Positions 55,145-64,000 of a DNA stretch of 64,000 bases are shown here, one piece after another; position 1 is the first letter of the stretch, and each line of letters begins with the position of its first letter. The stretch comes from Streptomyces sp. TS71-3 (GTDB lineage Bacteria > Actinomycetota > Actinomycetes > Streptomycetales > Streptomycetaceae): assembly GCF_018327685.1 (NCBI RefSeq), contig NZ_BNEL01000003.1, forward strand, positions 3,038,001 to 3,102,000. Reading direction: 5' to 3'. The notes under the pieces were generated by a model. It did not search any database and was not told where the DNA came from. It saw nothing but the letters and a program-made list of their open reading frames with translations. The translations under genes and the position numbers were made by a program.

Positions 55145-55721
55145 CCCAGTCATGCCGACGGCGTTGAAGATTCTCATCGCCGGAGGCTTCGGCGTGGGCA
55201 AGACCACCATGGTCGGCTCCGTCAGTGAGGTGCCTCCGCTGGAGACCGAGGAACGCATGACGGTGGCGAGCGTCGGACTCGACAACCTCGCCGGCGTCGA
55301 GGAGAAGTCGGCGACCACCGTCGCCATGGACTTCGGCCGGATCACCATCGCTCCGGAACTGGTCCTGTACCTCTTCGGCACGCCGGGCCAGCACCGCTTC
55401 TGGTTCATGTGGGACGACCTCGCGCTCGGCGCGCTGGGCGCGGTCGTGCTCGCGGACACCCGCCGCCTGGAGCAGTGCTTCGCCTCCGTGGACTACTTCG
55501 AGAAGCGCGGTACCCCGTTCGCCGTGGGCATCAACTGCTTCCACGGGCACCGGGGGTGGACCACCCAGCAGGTCCGCAAGGCGCTCGACCTCAACCCGGA
55601 CATTCCGGTGATGCTGTGCGACGCCCGCGACCGCGAGTCCAGCAAGGAGGTCCTGCTGGCGCTGCTGGACGTGGCCCGGACGCAGGCCATGGCCAGGACG
55701 ACGGCCATGCCGACCCACTGA
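55125..55721 (+). CDS. cvnD: conservon GTPase CvnD
   Basis: A 198-residue small GTPase of the MglA/DUF699-like conservon family. P-loop GGFGVGKTTMVGSVSE; switch region MTVASVGLDNLAG, with the TPGQHRFW motif (DxxG replaced by TPGQ) and a short NKxD-like region (INCFHGH). It binds GTP/GDP and docks on the CvnA membrane complex through CvnB/C. The ATG at 55125 overlaps cvnC, so coupling is strong. A stem-loop 81 bases downstream ends the operon. Confidence 0.95.
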   Translation: MAYAASNPVMPTALKILIAGGFGVGKTTMVGSVSEVPPLETEERMTVASVGLDNLAGVEEKSATTVAMDFGRITIAPELVLYLFGTPGQHRFWFMWDDLALGALGAVVLADTRRLEQCFASVDYFEKRGTPFAVGINCFHGHRGWTTQQVRKALDLNPDIPVMLCDARDRESSKEVLLALLDVARTQAMARTTAMPTH

Positions 55722-55802
55722 AGGCCGAAGGCCCTGACGGCGGGTCCGTTCCCCGACGGGCCCGGGCCGGGGACCCCTGACGGGCCAGCAGATCCCCGAC
55801 GG

Positions 55803-55824
55803 GCCCCGGGAGTTGTCCCGGGGC
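55803..55824. terminator. hairpin terminator after the conservon
   Basis: GCCCCGGGA (55803-55811) and TCCCGGGGC (55816-55824) form a perfect nine-pair stem with a GTTG loop. The flanking 55750-55805 has three copies of CCCC-G/T-GACGGGCC. The convergent DeoR gene ends at 55926, so it may serve both genes. Confidence 0.75.
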
Positions 55825-55925
55825 TGTCCGGACGTTGCGCGGCAGGGCCCGGGCGCAGGTCCGTTCGGTCCCGGCCCGCAGGCACCAGGTGCCTCTCCGG
55901 CCGCAGGTCAGCCCGCCACTTCGTG

Positions 55926-56696
55926 TCAGCCCGCCACCTCGGCGACCTCGACCGTGCAGAGCGGGTCGGCGAGGAAGGGCGCCAGCTGCTCCTGAGTGGC
56001 GCCGTCGTCGGTGATCAGGGTCCAGGGTGCGTCGAACCCCGCCCACCAGTAGGACTCCTCGCGGCCCAGCTTGCCGGCGTCCGCGAGCACGTACACCGCC
56101 CCCGAGCGGTTGATCATGAGTTCCTTCAGCGCGGCCTGCTCCGGGCGGGCCTCGCAGATCCCCCGCCCGGCCACCACACCGTCCGCGCCGAGGAAGACGG
56201 CCGCCGCGGTGAGCCGGCTCACCGCCGCCTCCGTGAGCGGGCCCACCATGCCCAGGCTGAGCTGCCGCACCGTGCCACCCAGCACGATCAGCTCGACGCC
56301 CGGCACGCCCGCGAGCTCGTTGATGGACGTCAGGCCCGGCGTCGCCACCGTCACCCCGCCGCGCGCCGCCAGCCGGGAGGCGAGCGCCCCCACCGTCGTC
56401 CCGGCGTCCAGCAGCAGCAGGCCGCCACCCGTGGTGTGCTCCTCGGCCGCCCTCGCGATGGCCGCCTTCTCCCTGCGGGCCAGCAACTCCCTTTCCTGGA
56501 GCGGCTGTTCCTCGCCGACCGCCGACGACAGCGCGCCACCGTAGGTGCGCACGATCTCGCCCGACGCGGAGAGCCGGGAGAGGTCGCGCCGGATGGTGGA
56601 CTCCGAGACGCCGTACCGCCGCGCGAGGTCCGCCACGCTCAGCGGGCGGCTCTGCAACAGGTCGCGGATGGTCGCGCGGCGGTCGGTGCCGTTCAT
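55926..56696 (-). CDS. DeoR-family transcriptional regulator
   Basis: A 256-residue regulator. The N-terminal HTH (SVADLARRYGVSESTIRRDL) and the DeoRC sugar-phosphate sensor (LLLLDAGTTVGALASRLA, ADAGKLGREESYWWAGFD) are standard. The ATG at 56696 overlaps the pdxA-like gene stop. As last gene of the operon it probably represses it and senses a phosphorylated four-carbon sugar acid. Confidence 0.92.
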   Translation of the reverse strand: MNGTDRRATIRDLLQSRPLSVADLARRYGVSESTIRRDLSRLSASGEIVRTYGGALSSAVGEEQPLQERELLARREKAAIARAAEEHTTGGGLLLLDAGTTVGALASRLAARGGVTVATPGLTSINELAGVPGVELIVLGGTVRQLSLGMVGPLTEAAVSRLTAAAVFLGADGVVAGRGICEARPEQAALKELMINRSGAVYVLADAGKLGREESYWWAGFDAPWTLITDDGATQEQLAPFLADPLCTVEVAEVAG

Positions 56697-57715
56697 GCCC
56701 GCCGGCCTCCCGCGCCCGCCGCACCGCGCCGCGGCGCCAGCTCGACCGCCTGCCGCAGGGCCTCCACCATGCTCGCCTCGTCGGCGCGGCCGGTGCCGGC
56801 GATGTCGAACGCCGTGCCGTGGTCGACGCTGGTGCGGATCACCGGCAGTCCGACGGTGATGTTCACCCCGGCGTCCAGGCCGAGCACCTTGACCGGGCCG
56901 TGGCCCTGGTCGTGGTACATGGCGACCACGAGGTCGAAGTCGCCCCTGACGGCGCGGAAGAAGACGGTGTCCGCCGGCAGCGGCCCTTGGGCGTCGATCC
57001 CGTCGGCGCGCACCGCCGTCAGCGCCGGGACCACCTTGGCCTCCTCCTCGCCGTGCCCGAAGAGGCCGTTCTCGCCGGCGTGCGGGTTGATGCCGCAGAC
57101 CGCGATGCGCGGCGAGGCGACCCCGGACGCGGTGAGCGTGGCGTGCCCGCGGCGGATCGTGCGCTCCACCAGGCCCGGCTCGATCCTCGCCACCGCGTCG
57201 ACGAGACCGATGTGCGTGGTGACGTGGATGACCCGGAGCGTGGGCGCCGACAGCAGCATGGAGACTTCGGGGGTGCCGGTCAGCTCGGCGAGCAGCTCGG
57301 TGTGCCCCGGGTAGCGGTGGCCCGCGGCGTGCAGCGCCTCCTTGTTCAGGGGCGCGGTGCAGATCGCGTCGACCTCGCCGTCGGACGCCAGCCGGGTGGC
57401 CGCCGCCACGTAGCGGTACGCGCCCTCCCCGGCCACCGGCGAGAGCCGCCCGAAGGGCAGGTCCGCGGGGATGCCGCCGATGTCCAGGCAGTCCACCCGG
57501 CCCGGCTGCCAGGCCGCGGAGGCGACGGAGTCCACCGGGTCGATCGCCAACTCCACCCCGCACAGCTCGACGGCCTTGTTCAGCCTGGCGGCGTCACCGA
57601 CCACCAGCGGCCGGAAGGGCAGTCGCCCGCCGGCGCCGGCCAGCGCCTTGACGATCACCTCGGGGCCGACGCCGGCGGCGTCGCCCATGGTGATGGCAAC
57701 AACAGGTTCGGACAT
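56693..57715 (-). CDS. PdxA-family 4-phospho-threonate/erythronate dehydrogenase (PdxA2-like)
   Basis: A 340-residue metal-dependent oxidoreductase/decarboxylase. Conserved motifs: AITMGDAAGVGPEVIVKAL, TAPLNKEALHAAGHRYPGHT, the metal-binding His in CGINPHAGENGLFG and in VAMYHDQGHGPVK, and GTAFDIAGTGRADEAS. PdxA makes pyridoxine precursors, but a PdxA next to a DUF1537 kinase and a KdgT-like permease is characteristic of D-threonate/D-erythronate catabolism, where it oxidises and decarboxylates the 4-phospho acid to dihydroxyacetone phosphate. ATG at 57715 has GGAAGGA. Confidence 0.88.
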   Translation of the reverse strand: MSEPVVAITMGDAAGVGPEVIVKALAGAGGRLPFRPLVVGDAARLNKAVELCGVELAIDPVDSVASAAWQPGRVDCLDIGGIPADLPFGRLSPVAGEGAYRYVAAATRLASDGEVDAICTAPLNKEALHAAGHRYPGHTELLAELTGTPEVSMLLSAPTLRVIHVTTHIGLVDAVARIEPGLVERTIRRGHATLTASGVASPRIAVCGINPHAGENGLFGHGEEEAKVVPALTAVRADGIDAQGPLPADTVFFRAVRGDFDLVVAMYHDQGHGPVKVLGLDAGVNITVGLPVIRTSVDHGTAFDIAGTGRADEASMVEALRQAVELAPRRGAAGAGGRRA

Positions 57716-57762
57716 GGTGACATCCTTCCGCAGCCGCATCCCGGCGGCGCAATCGGTTCGGG

Positions 57763-59124
57763 TCATGACGGGACGCTCCCCGCGCCGGCGGCGGCCGGGC
57801 CGGTGCCCTCCGCGGCAGTGCAGGGACGGTCCAGAAGGGCGCGGGCGGCGTTCAGCAGGGTGTCCTCGGTGCCGAAGGCGCCCGCCTTGGTGACGACGGT
57901 CAGTCCGCCGGGCGTGCGCATCCGCACCACGCCGGGGGCCGGTTCGCCCTGGACGGCGAGGGAGCCGGCGCCCGCGGCGCGCAGCACCGCGCGGGCCGTC
58001 TCCCCGCCGGTGGCGATCAGCGCCCCGGCCAGCGGGAGCCCGCCGGCCGCTGCCTCGGCCAGGGCATGGGCGAACTGTCCGGCCCTGGCCGGCCGCACCT
58101 CCTCGCGGGGGTCGGGGGAGAGCACCACGTGGTGCCCGGCCAGCAGGGCGGCCCGCAGCGCCCGCCCGGCGGCCAGGGGTGCGCCGGGACCCGTGCCGAC
58201 GGTGACGGCGACGGCGGGCAACCGGTCGATCAGCGCGCGGCGCTGGGAGCGGGCCTGCGCGGTGCGGCTGCCGACGCAGATGAGGAGCGGAGGCGGGGTG
58301 CGCGGCGGGCCGGTGCCGGCCGGCCCGGAAGCCGGGGGAGGAGTCCCGGTTTCCGGATCGGGGGCCGAGCCCGCTACTTCCGGGGCCGGGCCATGACCCA
58401 CCGCTCCCGGAGTCGGGTCCTGACCCGCCGTTTCCGGCCCGGGCTCCGGCCCCGCCACCTCCGGCAGCGCGAGATGGTGCGCGAGGCCGCCGGAGCCGAC
58501 CAGCAACACGGGCAGGTCCGCCGTGGCAGGCAGGACGCGGGCCAGGTCGGCGTCGGTGACGGCGTCCACCACGACCGCGTCCGCCCGACGGGAGGCCTCC
58601 GCCAGCAGCCGGGCACCGTCACCGCGCCGCAGCGCGTCGAGGCCCAGCGACTCCACGGCAAGCCCGGCCGACGCGAGCTGCTCGGCGAGGGGGACATGGC
58701 CGGGGCGGACGTCCTCCAGCGGGACACCGTCCACGAGCACCCGGCCGCCGACGACCATCCGGCCGGTGGCGGGGAACGCCGGGGCGACCACGGCGAGGGG
58801 GCGGACGCCGTCGCGGTCGCGGAGTGCGGACAGGCAGGCGCGCACCTCGGGACCGACGGCGCCGCGCAGGGTGGAGTCGATCTTCTTGTAGACGCGGGTG
58901 CCGGGGCCGTACCCGGCCAGGGCGCGGGTGACCCGGGCCGCCGCCTCGCCGGGCGGCAGGTACCGGCTGTCGGTGTCGACGGCGACCACGGTGGCGCCCG
59001 CCGGGCGGGCACCGGGATCCAGGAGCACCGCCGTGCCGGCGCGGTGCGCGAAGGCCGCGGCCGTGTCGGCGGCGCCGGACAGGTCGTCGGCGACGATCAG
59101 CAGGACGGGGGCGTACGGGGTCAC
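57763..59124 (-). CDS. four-carbon acid sugar kinase (DUF1537) with an internal low-complexity insert
   Basis: A 453-residue two-domain kinase. N-terminal domain: [51 protein letters not shown]-terminal domain: [44 protein letters not shown]. It phosphorylates D-threonate/D-erythronate or related acids. A ~45-residue Pro/Gly/Glu-rich insert (repeats of PEVAG/GPxP) separates the domains and is not typical of the family. GTG at 59124 overlaps the permease stop. Confidence 0.9.
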   Translation of the reverse strand: MTPYAPVLLIVADDLSGAADTAAAFAHRAGTAVLLDPGARPAGATVVAVDTDSRYLPPGEAAARVTRALAGYGPGTRVYKKIDSTLRGAVGPEVRACLSALRDRDGVRPLAVVAPAFPATGRMVVGGRVLVDGVPLEDVRPGHVPLAEQLASAGLAVESLGLDALRRGDGARLLAEASRRADAVVVDAVTDADLARVLPATADLPVLLVGSGGLAHHLALPEVAGPEPGPETAGQDPTPGAVGHGPAPEVAGSAPDPETGTPPPASGPAGTGPPRTPPPLLICVGSRTAQARSQRRALIDRLPAVAVTVGTGPGAPLAAGRALRAALLAGHHVVLSPDPREEVRPARAGQFAHALAEAAAGGLPLAGALIATGGETARAVLRAAGAGSLAVQGEPAPGVVRMRTPGGLTVVTKAGAFGTEDTLLNAARALLDRPCTAAEGTGPAAAGAGSVPS

Positions 59125-60290
59125 GGGTGCCCGGTCCCCTCGGCGGTTCCCCGGGCGGACTCCTGCGCGCTCTGCTGGGCGGGCTCCCCGGTGGCCGGGC
59201 GCGGCGCGGTGCCGGTGCCGGGCGTGGCCGCGGTACCGGGTGCGGCGTCCGCCGGCCGCTCGCCGGTGCTGCCTGCCAGCCGCCCTCCGGCTCCATCGGC
59301 GACCGTCCGGCCCGCACTCCGCTCCTGTGAAGCAGGCGCCTGACGCTGCAGCCTGCGGTGGTACGCGGCGGTGATCACCGGCACCAGCAGGGAGGTCACC
59401 ACCACCGACGCCGCCACGAGGACCGTCGCCTTGTCCGCTGCCTGCTTGTAGGCGGGGTTCGCCGCGGCGACCAGCGCCGGCACCGCGGCGGCGTTCCCGG
59501 CGGTGCTGGCCGCGGCGAGGCCCGCGAGGCCGTTGCCGCCGATCATCCGGTCGGTCGCGAACAGGGTGGCACCGCTGAAGACCAGCACGAAGAGGCCGAG
59601 CCCGAGGCCGAGCAGCCCGGCCGTCCAGACCGTGGAGAGGTCGATGCCGGCGCCGAGGGCGAAGCCGAAGAAGGGGATGCAGACCGGCACCGCGGCACCG
59701 AGGAAGGTGCGCATCTGCGGGTCGAGGTTGCCCAGCACCATGCCCACGATCAGGGGCAGGATGGCGCCGAGCATGGTCTGCCAGGGGAACGACGACAGCC
59801 CCGCGACGCCGAGGGTGACCATGGTGAGGAACGGCCCGGACTCCAGGCTCATCAGCGAGTAGGCGGCGGCGTCCTTGGCCTTGCCGAACTGCCCCATGAG
59901 GGCCATGTAGAGGCCGCCGTTGGTGTCGTTCAGCGCGGCCACCACCGCGAGCGTGGACAGTCCCGCGAAGGCCCCACCGCTGACCGGGCCCTCGCCCAGG
60001 AAGTGCCCGAGCACCACCCCGACGACCACCGCCATCAGGACCTTCACCAGCAGCAGGGCCCCGCCCTTGCGCAGCACGTACGGGGTGGTGCGCAGCTCGA
60101 TGGTGGCGCCCATGCAGACGTAGAAGACCGCCAGGATGGTGAGGGAGCCGGAGAACAGCGCGCCGGTGAACGAGCCGAAGAACTCGCCGGTGCCCTGGTG
60201 CGCGGTGTTGATCACCGCGCCGGCGAGCAGCGGGATGAGCATCATCCCGCCGGGCACGCGCTCCAGGCTCCTCTTGATCGGTATGGACAT
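59121..60290 (-). CDS. 2-keto-3-deoxygluconate permease family transporter (KdgT-like)
   Basis: A 389-residue membrane protein with about ten helices. [37 protein letters not shown] and [16 protein letters not shown] match KdgT-family sugar-acid permeases. The C-terminal ~60 residues are a soluble, disordered Pro/Thr/Ala-rich tail. ATG at 60290 has AGGAG. It leads the operon KdgT-DUF1537-PdxA-DeoR, so its substrate is likely a four-carbon acid (threonate/erythronate) rather than KDG. Confidence 0.88.
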   Translation of the reverse strand: MSIPIKRSLERVPGGMMLIPLLAGAVINTAHQGTGEFFGSFTGALFSGSLTILAVFYVCMGATIELRTTPYVLRKGGALLLVKVLMAVVVGVVLGHFLGEGPVSGGAFAGLSTLAVVAALNDTNGGLYMALMGQFGKAKDAAAYSLMSLESGPFLTMVTLGVAGLSSFPWQTMLGAILPLIVGMVLGNLDPQMRTFLGAAVPVCIPFFGFALGAGIDLSTVWTAGLLGLGLGLFVLVFSGATLFATDRMIGGNGLAGLAAASTAGNAAAVPALVAAANPAYKQAADKATVLVAASVVVTSLLVPVITAAYHRRLQRQAPASQERSAGRTVADGAGGRLAGSTGERPADAAPGTAATPGTGTAPRPATGEPAQQSAQESARGTAEGTGHP

Positions 60291-60571
60291 GTGCGGCTCC
60301 TGCCTTCCCTGTACCGGAACCGGCCTGCGCACCGTTTCCGGCAGCAAGAGGATCCGTGCATTCCGCCTGGGGCGACGCTAGACCTGTATGCATGTTTCGC
60401 GCAATATGCTTGGAACGCGCATCACGACGCGCTACTGATCTGCGCGGACTGCGCACATCGCGCATCCGGAGCGGGCAGATCACGCAGGGAACGGGCCGGG
60501 GACGCGCCAGCGGCGTGCCGCCGGAGGAAGACCCGAGGCAACGCGGGCGCCGGATGGAGCGGCACGGGAAA
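60291..60571. other. promoter region of the acid-sugar operon
   Basis: Locally AT-richer sequence at 60381-60440 has words such as TATGCATGTTTCGCGCAATA and imperfect repeats TTCGCGCA / GAACGCGCA, plausible DeoR half-sites upstream of the permease. No gene is seen. A terminator for the next gene occupies 60572-60596. Confidence 0.45.
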
Positions 60572-60596
60572 GGGCCCCCGCCAGGGGCGGGGGCCC
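60572..60596. terminator. intrinsic terminator of the acyltransferase gene
   Basis: GGGCCCCCGCC (60572-60582) and GGCGGGGGCCC (60586-60596) form an 11-pair perfect stem with an AGG loop, 51 bases after the leftward gene stop (60648). Confidence 0.88.
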
Positions 60597-60647
60597 AGGT
60601 GCCGTGGCGTCCGCGCAGGCGGGGCGCCGGGTGACCGTCCGGTCCGG

Positions 60648-61889
60648 TCAGTTCACCAGCTCCGGATAGAAGTCGCGCTTCGCCCCGGACTTGTCCTGGA
60701 GCCGGCCGAGCAGCCCGGCCGGGTACTCGATCAGCCAGTACGTCACCACCGAGGCGGGTATCGCGAGGCAGAGCACGAGCACCGTGCCCAGGGGGTAGCC
60801 GTACGTCCCGCCGGGCAGCAGCCCGTGCTTGTCCAGCTCCAGCATCACGGGCTCGTGCAGGATGTACAGGCTGTAGCTGATCAGCCCGACGAAGGTGAGC
60901 CAGCGGGCCTGGAGCGCGCGGTGCCAGGCACCCTTCTTCCTGCTCCGCAGCGTGGCGTAGAGCAGCACCCCCCACACCACCGAGGACATCGGGTGGAAGA
61001 AGGTGAACGCGAAGTTCTCCGGCACCGACACCCACGACAGCACGTACAGCGCCACCAGGCTCGCCAGGCGCAGCGGCACCGCGAGCCAGGTGGGCACCGT
61101 GCCGCGGTCCTTCAGGGCCACCGCGAGCACCGCCAGCAGCATCCCGGCCGCGAACCCGCCGAAGCGGGCCTGCGGGCCGAAGTACACCGGGTAGTCCAGG
61201 TGCCCCACGTGGTACGCGTACCGGGCCACCGAGATCCACACCAGCGGCAGCACGTACAGCAGCACGCAGCCGCCGGCGCTGATCGCCACCCGTGTCGAGC
61301 GTTTCGCGAAGCGCCGGCAGAAGCGGATCGCGAGCGGCCCGATCGCCACCAGCACGAAATAGAAGATGATCTCCAGGGAGAGCGACCAGGTGGGCCCGAG
61401 GGTGTAGAAGATCCGCTGCCGGTCGAAGAGGTGCGTGAACGTGAGGTGTTCCACCAGGTCCAGCCAGTTGCCCGGCAGCACCGGGTTCCTGCTGACCCAC
61501 ACCACGAGCACCATCAGGTAGTACAGCGGCAGGATGCGGATGATCCGCCGGTACATGAAGGAGCGCGCCGGGCGGACGGTGCCGCCGTCGATGGCCGCCC
61601 GCGCGTACGACAGCGTCAGCAGGTACGCCGACATCACCAGGAAGAGGTCGACCACCTCCAGGGAGATCAGCGACCCCAGGGCCATGCCGTCCACCGGCGG
61701 TTTCGGACCGTCGGGCCCGTACTGCATGTACATCTGCCAGACGTGGAAGATGACGGTGCTCAGCGCGGCGATGCCGCGGAACCCCTCGATCTCCTGCGCG
61801 CGGCTGCGCGGCGGCGCCCCTTCCGGAGGATGCTGGCCGCGGGCCCGTGCCCGGCCCCCGGCGCCGTTCGCCGTGACGGTGGCGCTCAT
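60648..61889 (-). CDS. acyltransferase family 3 membrane protein
   Basis: A 413-residue protein with ten or eleven predicted helices. The first motif IEGFRGIAALSTVIFHVWQM and the R-x10-H spacing are typical of OafA-like O-acyltransferases; RIIRILPLYYLMVL and GPTWSLSLEIIFYF (SLxxE) are also conserved. It should acylate a polysaccharide or lipid at the membrane. The ATG at 61889 overlaps the stop of the glycosyltransferase-fusion gene (ATGA), so the product probably modifies the polymer made by that enzyme. Confidence 0.9.
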   Translation of the reverse strand: MSATVTANGAGGRARARGQHPPEGAPPRSRAQEIEGFRGIAALSTVIFHVWQMYMQYGPDGPKPPVDGMALGSLISLEVVDLFLVMSAYLLTLSYARAAIDGGTVRPARSFMYRRIIRILPLYYLMVLVVWVSRNPVLPGNWLDLVEHLTFTHLFDRQRIFYTLGPTWSLSLEIIFYFVLVAIGPLAIRFCRRFAKRSTRVAISAGGCVLLYVLPLVWISVARYAYHVGHLDYPVYFGPQARFGGFAAGMLLAVLAVALKDRGTVPTWLAVPLRLASLVALYVLSWVSVPENFAFTFFHPMSSVVWGVLLYATLRSRKKGAWHRALQARWLTFVGLISYSLYILHEPVMLELDKHGLLPGGTYGYPLGTVLVLCLAIPASVVTYWLIEYPAGLLGRLQDKSGAKRDFYPELVN

Positions 61890-64000
61890 GACCGCGCCGC
61901 CCTGGCCTGCGCCCGCGGGGTGACCCGCCACTGGCGGTCGCCCAGGGCCTCCTTGAGATGGGCCTGACGGGCCACCATGTTCTTGAGGTGGCTGTAGAAG
62001 AACGTGGAGAACACGATGTACCGCCAGAACCACCCCTTGCGGCGGCGGATCTCCGGAACCGAGAGCCGCCAGGCGAACGCCGCCTGCAAGGGCCCGGACA
62101 CCATCGTGAACAGCACCGCCAGCAGGCAGCTCGGCACCAGCCAGTGCAGCCTGTCCACACCGCCCTCGCGCCATGCCGTGTAGGCGAGGATGGGCACGAT
62201 CTGAAGCCCCAGCCACGGCTGGATCTCCCGCCACCCCAGCAGCACCGTCAGGCCGAGCCGCTGCTTGCGGGTGAACGGCCCGGTCCGCAGCACCCGCCAC
62301 TGGTGCTTCAGGGACACCTGCAACCACCCCTGCGCCCAGCGGGCCCGCTGGTTCCACAGGGCCCGCAGGGTGGTGGGCGCCAGCTCGCGCGAGATCAGGG
62401 CCCGGTCCATGGCGATCCTGGCCCCCACTTCGAGGGCACGCAGGCTGGAGTCGATGTCCTCGGTGAGCATGGTGCCGTGCATCCGGGTCCGGGCGAGCAG
62501 GTCGGAGCGCCAGAAGCCGTTGGAGCCGCCGAACACGCCGAAGTCGTACATCCGGGTGCGCCCCGGGTGGCTCACCCCGTAGATGGACTCGAACTCCACC
62601 GCCACCAGGCTCGCGACCAGCGAGCTGTCGCCGTTGCGTATCACGCAGTGGCCCTGGACGACGTCGTAGCCGTTCGACAGCCAGTGCCAGGCGTGCCGGA
62701 ACGCGGCCGGCTCCGGATGGTGGTCGGCGTCGAAGATGCCCACGAACTCCCCGTGGATCCGGCTGACCGCGGCGTTGATGTTCTGCGCCTTGGAGGTGGA
62801 GCCGCGCACCTTCAGCAGCACCAGCCGCGGATCGCGCCGGGCGATGTCGCGCAGGGTCTCCTCCACCGGCAGCGGGCGCGGTGTGTTGTACGCGAGGACG
62901 ATCTCCAGATCCGCCGGATAGTCCAGGCGCAGGAACGACTCCACGGTGTCGACGATGGTGGCCGCCTCGTTCGGCAGGTACGCCGCGATCACCGCGCTGG
63001 CCGGTGGATACGGCTGCCCGGGCACCTTGGGCCGGACCGGTGCGTCCAGCGCGAAGAGGCACTCCAGGGCGACCAGCGCGGCGGAGACCATCAGGCCGCC
63101 CACCACCACCCAGTACATCGCCGAGCCGAGGTCGAAGCCCGCCAGGTAGAGCTGCTGGTAGAGCACGAAGGGCGCGCCGAGTCCGAGCAGCAGCACCAGC
63201 AGCGGCGTCATGCTGGACAGCAGCGGCCTGACGAGGGAGCGGCGGGGCCGCCGGTGTGTCTTCCCGTCCATCCACAGCGCGTGGCGCACCGGCCGCAGAT
63301 CCCGGTGGTTCAGCGCCTCGTCGGCCGCCAGCGCGGCCGAGCCGACCAGCTTCTCGCGCTCGGTGGTGCGCTCGATGGGCAGCCAGCCGATCGCGGGGGT
63401 GAGCCGGACGTTCTCGTCGGCGACGACGAAGCGGGTGCCGGCCACCGCGTGCGCGAACTGCTCCAACCGCCGGCGGGTGGTCTCCTCGTCGACGTCCGGG
63501 ATGAGCATCAGCAGGTGCCCGTCCTCGTCCCGGCCGAGCCGGTCGCAGATGTTGCCCAGCTTCTCCGCGACGCCGGCGAGCCGTTCGGCGACCTCGCGGT
63601 GCACCCGGGGGCCGAGCCGCGCCTGGAGCCCCGCCATCTCCGCGACGGCCACCACGGCGAGCGCGCCGCCGCGCCGCCCGGCCCGTGCCCGCTGGAGCTC
63701 CCGGCCGAGTTCGCCCAGGAAGTGGTGGTACGAGTACAGGCCGGTGCGCGGATCGAGTGGCAGGCTCTCCACGGGCACCCGGCGCAGGCGTGCCTCGATG
63801 CGGGCGGACAGCTCGGCGGGCTCAGAGTCGTCCCGCAGGCAGTCGTCCGCGCCGTGCTCCAGCAGGTCGGCGATCGCGCCGGAGCCGGTCGACGCCGCCG
63901 TCACCACCAGCAGCGGCAGCGCGCTGCCGGGCGGTACGGCACGGATCGCGGCGATCACGGCGGCGCTGCCCGGCTGCCGGCCCGCGCGGCCGTCACCGTG
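61886..64000 (-). CDS. receiver / degenerate GGDEF / family 2 glycosyltransferase fusion (N-terminus outside window)
   Basis: The frame is open to the window edge; 704 residues are visible. From the N-terminal side: the last part of a response-regulator receiver-like domain (LLVVTAASTGSGAIADLLEHG, ADDCLRDDSEPAEL), a GGDEF-like domain (DPRTGLYSYHHFLGELGREL) whose active-site loop reads GRDED instead of GG(D/E)EF, then a helix pair and a membrane-bound processive GT2 domain. GT2 motifs: SAVIAAYLPNEAATI, DADHHPEP (metal), TEDIDSSL (general base region) and QRARWAQGW (Q-x2-RW, polymerising enzymes such as cellulose/hyaluronan synthases). Four or more helices flank it. It likely makes a beta-linked polysaccharide under signal control. 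Confidence 0.88.
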   Translation of the reverse strand, partial: HGDGRAGRQPGSAAVIAAIRAVPPGSALPLLVVTAASTGSGAIADLLEHGADDCLRDDSEPAELSARIEARLRRVPVESLPLDPRTGLYSYHHFLGELGRELQRARAGRRGGALAVVAVAEMAGLQARLGPRVHREVAERLAGVAEKLGNICDRLGRDEDGHLLMLIPDVDEETTRRRLEQFAHAVAGTRFVVADENVRLTPAIGWLPIERTTEREKLVGSAALAADEALNHRDLRPVRHALWMDGKTHRRPRRSLVRPLLSSMTPLLVLLLGLGAPFVLYQQLYLAGFDLGSAMYWVVVGGLMVSAALVALECLFALDAPVRPKVPGQPYPPASAVIAAYLPNEAATIVDTVESFLRLDYPADLEIVLAYNTPRPLPVEETLRDIARRDPRLVLLKVRGSTSKAQNINAAVSRIHGEFVGIFDADHHPEPAAFRHAWHWLSNGYDVVQGHCVIRNGDSSLVASLVAVEFESIYGVSHPGRTRMYDFGVFGGSNGFWRSDLLARTRMHGTMLTEDIDSSLRALEVGARIAMDRALISRELAPTTLRALWNQRARWAQGWLQVSLKHQWRVLRTGPFTRKQRLGLTVLLGWREIQPWLGLQIVPILAYTAWREGGVDRLHWLVPSCLLAVLFTMVSGPLQAAFAWRLSVPEIRRRKGWFWRYIVFSTFFYSHLKNMVARQAHLKEALGDRQWRVTPRAQARAARS

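Noticed and set aside
57763..62160. 1465-codon open frame on the minus strand spanning four genes
   Set aside because: Only its last 453 codons (from GTG 59124) match a family (DUF1537 kinase). The rest runs through KdgT and acyltransferase genes in the wrong frame; a promoter and a terminator lie inside it.

Overview
The window looks like a Streptomyces chromosome, or that of a very close actinomycete. GC content is very high and stop-overlapping starts (GTGA/ATGA) are frequent. The window carries a cvnABCD conservon, an XRE regulator next to a small GHKL ATPase, a SpoIIE-type phosphatase and a tRNA-Pro(GGG). Rare TTA (bldA-dependent) codons occur in only three of the genes I read: two exopolysaccharide genes and cvnC.

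Layout. 1-3.7 kb: an operon of a DUF1023 hydrolase (5' end outside the window), a membrane acyltransferase and a NarL-type two-component system whose response regulator is frameshifted. 3.9-11.4 kb: housekeeping and accessory genes (FMN reductase/MarR pair, SpoIIE-like phosphatase, HhH-GPD protein, PcaF-like thiolase, TauE exporter, DUF309). A 17-bp tandem repeat and a 235-bp element with perfect 28-bp inverted ends lie between the phosphatase and HhH genes.

11.5-30.5 kb: a Wzx/Wzy-type exopolysaccharide locus resembling colanic-acid clusters. It holds a CDP-alcohol phosphatidyltransferase and a TagD-like cytidylyltransferase, two GT4 glycosyltransferases, a Wzz-like copolymerase, a flippase, a polymerase candidate, a WcaF-like acetyltransferase, gmd and fcl for GDP-L-fucose, an initiating polyprenyl-phosphate sugar transferase, a large secreted LamG/DNRLRE protein and a GH71-type glucanase. 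The first glycosyltransferase (two TTA codons) and the initiating transferase (one) tie the locus to the bldA developmental switch.

30.5-38.5 kb: tRNA-Pro, then a run of broken genes: XRE regulator, GHKL ATPase, lamin-tail/nuclease and YncE/phosphoesterase. Each is interrupted by single-base changes, mostly in G/C runs, and the phosphoesterase also has a large internal deletion. Several single-base indels in one window make sequencing or assembly error a serious alternative to real decay.

38.5-47.2 kb: a sugar-uptake locus with a Tat-exported fucosidase-like enzyme, a GH36 alpha-galactosidase, an ABC importer and a divergent LacI regulator with two visible palindromic operators. 47.5-51.5 kb: a GAF protein, a TTG-started acyl-CoA dehydrogenase and sparse sequence with a possible LexA-like relic. 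51.6-55.7 kb: the conservon. 55.9-60.3 kb: a four-carbon acid-sugar operon (DeoR, PdxA-like dehydrogenase, DUF1537 kinase, KdgT-like permease). 60.6-64 kb: an acyltransferase overlapping a receiver/degenerate-GGDEF/family-2 glycosyltransferase fusion that runs off the window. This last pair looks like a second, signal-controlled polysaccharide system.
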